Source: DATBDE01 sp045805605 (lineage in GTDB: Bacteria > Actinomycetota > Thermoleophilia > Solirubrobacterales > Solirubrobacteraceae). From it: a stretch of 11,511 bases of DNA. The notes below the pieces were generated by a model, which saw nothing but the letters and a program-made list of their open reading frames with translations, ran no database searches and was not told the DNA's origin. The first letter of the stretch is position 1; the number at the start of each line of letters is the position of its first letter. The DNA lies in contig JBJMKX010000108.1 in the NCBI GenBank assembly GCA_045805605.1, positions 1-11,511 on the forward strand, read 5' to 3'. This document shows, piece after piece, positions 6,135-11,511 of this stretch. Made by a program: the position numbers and the translations under genes.

Positions 6135-6776
6135 TCACAGGAAATGCTCGAGTCCCACAACCGGCGAATGGTCGAGCGAGCCGACCTTTCGCACCGCCAG
6201 CAGCACCCCCGGCATGAATGAGCTGCGGTCCAGCGAGTCGTGGCGAATCGTCAGGGTCTGCCCGACGTCCCCCAAGATGACCTCGTGGTGGGCGACGAGG
6301 CCTGGCAGCCGGACGGAGTGGACCGGCACCTCCCCCTCCATCAACGCCGCTGTGCGCGCCGCGGTGCCTGAAGGGGCGTCGAGCTTGCGGTCGTGGTGGA
6401 GCTCGACGATCTCGGCCTTGGCCATGTGCCGCGACGCCTCCGCCGCGAACCGCATCATCAGCACCGCCCCGATGGCGAAGTTGGGCGCCACGAACACGTT
6501 GGCGCCGGTCAGGCCCTCGATCTCGTCCAGCTCCCAGCCGGTCGTCCCCACCACCACGTGCACCCCCTCGGCCAGGCACTGGCGCACGTTGTGCGGCGCC
6601 GCCTCGGGCGTGGTGAAGTCCACGACGACCTCGGCCTCGCCGAGCACCTCGGCCAGGTCGCGGCCGAGCGACGGGTCGGCGCGGCCGACCAGGTCCAGGT
6701 CGTCGGCCGCCTGAACCGCCTCGCACACCGCCTGCCCCATGCGCCCCGCGGCGCCGGAGACGGCGACGCCGATCAC
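6135..6776 (-). CDS. dapB: 4-hydroxy-tetrahydrodipicolinate reductase, short form
   Basis: This enzyme reduces the DapA product with NAD(P)H to tetrahydrodipicolinate, in the cytosol. Seen: the N-terminal dinucleotide fold with GAAGRMG (8-14); VVDFTTPEA; VVVGTTGW; APNFAIGAVLM (97-107); the signature ELHHDRKLDAPSGTA with His127, His128, Lys131 and the substrate-binding SGT (136-138); then RLPGLVAHHEVILG and QTLTIRHDSLDRSSF. The protein is 213 residues, clearly shorter than the roughly 245 residues of the mycobacterial enzyme as I recall it. Most of the missing length falls in the loop between SGTAARTAALM and the HSVRLPGLVAH strand, and every catalytic motif is present. The GTG start at 6776 overlaps the M16 peptidase TGA as GTGA. 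An in-frame start further upstream (6884) would add antiframe sequence of the peptidase gene and is rejected. Confidence 0.95.
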   Translation of the reverse strand: MIGVAVSGAAGRMGQAVCEAVQAADDLDLVGRADPSLGRDLAEVLGEAEVVVDFTTPEAAPHNVRQCLAEGVHVVVGTTGWELDEIEGLTGANVFVAPNFAIGAVLMMRFAAEASRHMAKAEIVELHHDRKLDAPSGTAARTAALMEGEVPVHSVRLPGLVAHHEVILGDVGQTLTIRHDSLDRSSFMPGVLLAVRKVGSLDHSPVVGLEHFL

Positions 6777-8062
6777 GCCGCCGCCGCCACGAGCGTCCCG
6801 GTGAGCCCAAGGGGCGCGATCGCCTCGCCGAACACGTCGGGGTCGAGCCCGATGCCCGCCGCCGACAGGCGCCGAACCGGCCACAGCTCGGCGGCGAGCT
6901 GCCGCAGGTCGTCGAGGGTGACCGCGTCGATGCGCTCGATGACGTCGTCGATGCCGAGCACGGGCACGTCGGTGAGCACCGACGAGCCGAGCCGGTTCAT
7001 CCGCGTGCCGGTCGACTCGAGCGAGAGCACGACACGGCCCTTGACGTTCTCCTTCGAGCGCTCGAGCTCGTCCTGGGTCGCCGGATCGTCCGCCACGCGC
7101 TCGAGCTCGGCCCCGACGACGGCGAGCGCCTCGGCCAGGTTGTCGGCGCGCGTGCCCAGGTACAGGCCGACCTGCCCGGTGCCCGCGTAGTGGTTCAGGA
7201 AGGTGTAGACGGAGTAGGCCAGCCCGCGCTTCTCGCGCACCTCCTGGAACAGGCGCGACGACGACGTGCCGCCGAGGATGTTGTCGAGTACGCGCAGGGC
7301 GAAGCGGCGATCGTCGTCACGGGCGATCCCCGTGCCGCCAAGGCAGACGTGGTACTGCTCGGTCTCCTTGCGCTCGAAGCGCACCTCCGGTGCCGAGGCA
7401 GACGCGCCGCGCGGGGCCGGGTCGCCCGCCCGCTCGTCGCCTGGCACCGACGCCGCGACGAGCTCCACCAGCCGCTCGTGCTCGACCGAGCCGGCCGCCG
7501 CCACGACGACGTTGTCGGGCCGATAGCGCGAGCGGTGGAAGGCGCGGATCGCGTCCACCGGGGTGTCGCGGATGACCTCGGGCCGGCCGATGATTGCCCG
7601 GCCGAGCGGGTCGCCGGCGAACACCGCCGCCCCGAGGACGTCGAAGATCTTGTCCTGCGGGTCGTCCTCGTACATGGCGATCTCCTCGAGCACGACCGCG
7701 CGCTCGGCGTCGACCTCCTGCAGCGACGGGAGCCACACCATGTCGGCCATGACGTCGAAGGCGCGCTCGAGATGGACATCGAGCACGCGTGAGTAAAGCG
7801 AGGTCGTCTCCTTGCCGGTGCCCGCGTTGATCTCGGCGCCCATGGCGTCGAAGATCTGGTCGATCTCGAGCGAGCCGTAGCCCGACGCGCCGCGGAAGAG
7901 CAGGTGCTCGAGCAGGTGCGACAGCCCGGACTGGCCCTCGCCCTCCACTCGCGAGCCGGTGCCGATCCAGAATCCGAGGGCGGCGGATCGCACGGAGGGC
8001 ATCGCCTCCGTGACGACCCGCACCCCGGTGTCCAGCTCGGTCAGCCGGTGGTCGTTGGGCAA
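6773..8062 (-). CDS. M16 family (pitrilysin-type) zinc metallopeptidase
   Basis: A 429-residue single-unit M16B-type peptidase, related to mitochondrial processing peptidase beta-subunits. The inverted zinc motif His49-x-x-Glu52-His53 (SHLLEHLLF) is intact, and the third ligand lies in RAVVLEEIAMYEDDP (Glu126/Glu127). The C-terminal half holds the substrate-binding Arg/Tyr region EVREKRGLAYSVYTF and the LGGTSSSRLFQ helix. No signal peptide or membrane segment is seen, so it is probably cytosolic. The family degrades short unfolded peptides; the substrate here is unknown. The start is TTG at 8062, 6 nt after the pnp stop, with only a weak AGGG before it. The predicted N-terminus (HRLTELDTGVRVVTE) fits the family. 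It overlaps dapB by 4 nt. A peptidase between pnp and dapB is a recurring actinobacterial arrangement. Confidence 0.94.
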   Translation of the reverse strand: MPNDHRLTELDTGVRVVTEAMPSVRSAALGFWIGTGSRVEGEGQSGLSHLLEHLLFRGASGYGSLEIDQIFDAMGAEINAGTGKETTSLYSRVLDVHLERAFDVMADMVWLPSLQEVDAERAVVLEEIAMYEDDPQDKIFDVLGAAVFAGDPLGRAIIGRPEVIRDTPVDAIRAFHRSRYRPDNVVVAAAGSVEHERLVELVAASVPGDERAGDPAPRGASASAPEVRFERKETEQYHVCLGGTGIARDDDRRFALRVLDNILGGTSSSRLFQEVREKRGLAYSVYTFLNHYAGTGQVGLYLGTRADNLAEALAVVGAELERVADDPATQDELERSKENVKGRVVLSLESTGTRMNRLGSSVLTDVPVLGIDDVIERIDAVTLDDLRQLAAELWPVRRLSAAGIGLDPDVFGEAIAPLGLTGTLVAAAA

Positions 8063-8068
8063 GGCGCC

Positions 8069-10342
<2,274 letters not shown>

Positions 10343-10466
10343 GTCTTCCTTTCCTGCCCGCGTCTCGATCGGCGGGCTCGAGTCTGCTTCGTCTCGGTAG
10401 GTCGCCGTCCATCGTAGCGATCGAGGTCGGGGGCGCGGGCGGCGCCCGGTGCCGGGGGGCCAGCGG
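10343..10466 (-). promoter_or_regulatory. pnp leader region with possible -10 element and hairpin
   Basis: This 124-nt gap is the longest in the window. On the - strand, TACGAT (10416-10411) resembles a -10 box, but the hexamer 17 nt further upstream (CCCGCG) is no -35 match, so the promoter call is weak. GCCCGC/GCGGGC arms (10356-10361, 10372-10377) form a perfect 6-bp hairpin with a 10-nt loop, 13 nt before the pnp ATG and next to its ribosome-binding site. That position would suit post-transcriptional control, as known for pnp in other bacteria, but here it is inference. Confidence 0.35.
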
Positions 10467-10976
10467 TCAGGCCGCGGCGGCGAGGCGCGCGAGCAGGTCC
10501 TCCTCGGGGACCCCGGCGTACGACCGGCCCGCCGCGAACAGGGTCGGAGTGGTCATCACCCCGGCGCGCAGCCCGCTGTCGAAGTCCCGCCTGATCCGCT
10601 CGCGGACCGCCTCCGAGCGCCGGTCGGACTCGAAGCGCTCGACCTCGAGCCCCAGGTCACGAGCGCGCCGCCACAGGTGGGGGTCGTCCAGGCGCCCCTG
10701 GTCGGCGTACAGCGAGTCGTGCATCTCCCAGAAGCGGCCCTGCATGGCGGCGGCCTCGGACGCGCAGGCCGCCGCCCAGGCGCGCGGGTGCTTGGAGCGC
10801 ACGGGGAAGTGGCGGAACACCCGGCGCAGCGCGACCGGCTCCAGCCGCACGTGGGTCAGCCGGCAGAAGTGGCATTCGAAGTCGGCGTACTCGATCACCA
10901 GCGGCGCCCCGGCCGGGCCCCGGACGTGGTCGTCCGGCTTCAGCGGCGGGGGCGGCGCGCTGGTCAGGTCGCCCAC
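10467..10976 (-). CDS. Cytosolic DsbA-family thioredoxin-fold protein (CHFC active site)
   Basis: A 169-residue DsbA-like (thioredoxin_4-type) protein. The N-terminal strand PLVIEYADFECHFC holds the redox motif Cys35-His-Phe-Cys38; FRHFPVRSKHPRAWAAA and FWEMHDSLYADQG form the helical insertion; and the cis-Pro loop is GVMTTPTLF (Pro144). These parts resemble the DsbA-like domain found alone or fused to NhaA antiporters in actinobacteria. No signal peptide or lipobox is present, so it probably acts in the cytosol as a thiol-disulfide oxidoreductase; partners are unknown. A third cysteine, Cys71, lies in the insertion. The start is GTG at 10976, one nucleotide after the GNAT stop, with no clear Shine-Dalgarno sequence, implying coupled translation. 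It is separated from pnp by 124 nt and may form its own transcription unit with the GNAT gene. Confidence 0.92.
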   Translation of the reverse strand: MGDLTSAPPPPLKPDDHVRGPAGAPLVIEYADFECHFCRLTHVRLEPVALRRVFRHFPVRSKHPRAWAAACASEAAAMQGRFWEMHDSLYADQGRLDDPHLWRRARDLGLEVERFESDRRSEAVRERIRRDFDSGLRAGVMTTPTLFAAGRSYAGVPEEDLLARLAAAA

Positions 10977-10977
10977 G

Positions 10978-11484
10978 TCAGTCGCGCGCCGGGCCCAGCA
11001 GGCGCTCGGTCACCAGGACGTCGCGCCACCGACCATCCAGGCGTCCGTGGCGGAGATGCACGCCGACGTCGCGGAACCCGCACGCGCGGCCGAGCGCGAT
11101 GCTGGGCCGGTTGTCGGTGAACAGCTTGGCGATCAGCTTCCAGTAGCCCAGCCGCGCCGCCTCGCCGCACACCGCCTCGAGCAGCGCGCGGCCCGCGCCT
11201 CGGCCGCGGACGCCGCGCTCGACGTAGAGCGTGTACTCGCCGACCCCCGCGTAGAACGGCGCGTCGCTGTAGGGCAGGACGCGCGTCCAGCCCTCCACCG
11301 CCCCGCCGGACTCGCAAACCAGGACCGGGAGGCGCTCGCCCGCCCCCAGCCAGCCCTCGACCTCGGCCGGCTCGCTGCGCCGCGTGCGGAAGGTTGCCAC
11401 CCGCTCGTCGATGCCCTGGTTGTAGATCTCGGCGATCCTGGCGGCGTCCCCGCCCCGCGCCGGGCGAACCTCAGACCGCGTCAA
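10978..11484 (-). CDS. GNAT N-acetyltransferase, ArsN1/phosphinothricin acetyltransferase-like
   Basis: A 168-residue acetyl-CoA-dependent N-acetyltransferase. N-terminal IYNQGIDERVATF, the central GVGEYTLYVERGVRGRGAGRALL with the acetyl-CoA loop Arg93-Gly-Arg-Gly96-Ala-Gly98, the NRPSIALGRACGF helix and the C-terminal VGVHLRHGRLDGRWRDVLVTERLL match the phosphinothricin/arsinothricin (PAT/ArsN1) group. Known members acetylate the amino group of glutamate-analogue antibiotics or related amino acids. No arsenic genes are visible nearby, so the substrate is unproven. The start is TTG at 11484 (MTRSEVRPA). It overlaps the end of the upstream gene by 14 nt and lacks a strong ribosome-binding site; the N-terminus fits family length. 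The DsbA-like gene follows after one nucleotide. Confidence 0.9.
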   Translation of the reverse strand: MTRSEVRPARGGDAARIAEIYNQGIDERVATFRTRRSEPAEVEGWLGAGERLPVLVCESGGAVEGWTRVLPYSDAPFYAGVGEYTLYVERGVRGRGAGRALLEAVCGEAARLGYWKLIAKLFTDNRPSIALGRACGFRDVGVHLRHGRLDGRWRDVLVTERLLGPARD

Positions 11485-11511
11485 GCCCGTCGAAGATCAG
11501 GTTGGCGCCGG
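11471..11511 (-). CDS. 3' end of an unidentified upstream gene
   Basis: Reading in from the right edge, 12 codons ending in TGA (11473-11471) encode GANLIFDGLDAV. The frame overlaps the GNAT start by 14 nt, as expected for co-transcribed genes. Too little is present to name a family, and the frame could be chance; its existence is inferred mainly from the tight packing and the plausible C-terminal sequence. Confidence 0.45.
   Translation of the reverse strand, partial: GANLIFDGLDAV

Overview
The window is very GC-rich and almost wall-to-wall coding. Protein style and gene order (pnp, M16 peptidase, dapB, dapA, RNase J on one strand) point to Actinomycetota. A deep-branching, Solirubrobacter/Thermoleophilia-like lineage is my best guess; this is inference from synteny and composition, not a database match.

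Layout. Bases 1-2002 (+ strand) hold the 3' part of an OmpR-type response regulator and a complete sensor histidine kinase that overlaps it by 59 nt. Everything from 2016 to the right edge is on the - strand and converges on the kinase gene. In transcription order (right to left): the last 12 codons of an unidentified gene; an ArsN1/PAT-like GNAT acetyltransferase; a cytosolic DsbA-type thioredoxin-fold protein with CHFC; a 124-nt gap; pnp (polynucleotide phosphorylase); an M16 zinc peptidase; dapB; a small hypothetical protein with a Pro/Ala-rich tail; a 67-nt gap; dapA; the RNase J gene; a HCCA-isomerase/GST-kappa-like protein; and a YdeI/OmpD-associated family protein. No gap exceeds 124 nt. 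I see no tRNA, rRNA, insertion sequence, CRISPR array or phage gene.

How the genes fit together. DapA and DapB catalyse consecutive steps of diaminopimelate/lysine synthesis, feeding peptidoglycan and protein synthesis. PNPase (3'-to-5') and RNase J (5'-to-3' exo plus endo) are two main RNA-decay enzymes of such bacteria. Tight junctions (GTGA overlaps at dapA/rnj and M16/dapB, a CTGA overlap at the end, a 6-nt gap pnp/M16) suggest co-transcription and translational coupling.

Most notable: the last two genes of the string appear to begin with CTG codons, each 7 nt after a strong Shine-Dalgarno sequence. Other points are an unidentified Pro-rich protein between dapB and dapA, a DapB shortened by an internal loop deletion, and an Arg/Gly-rich tail on PNPase. 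I found no convincing new defence or mobile system; this is mainly a housekeeping region with a few unusual details.
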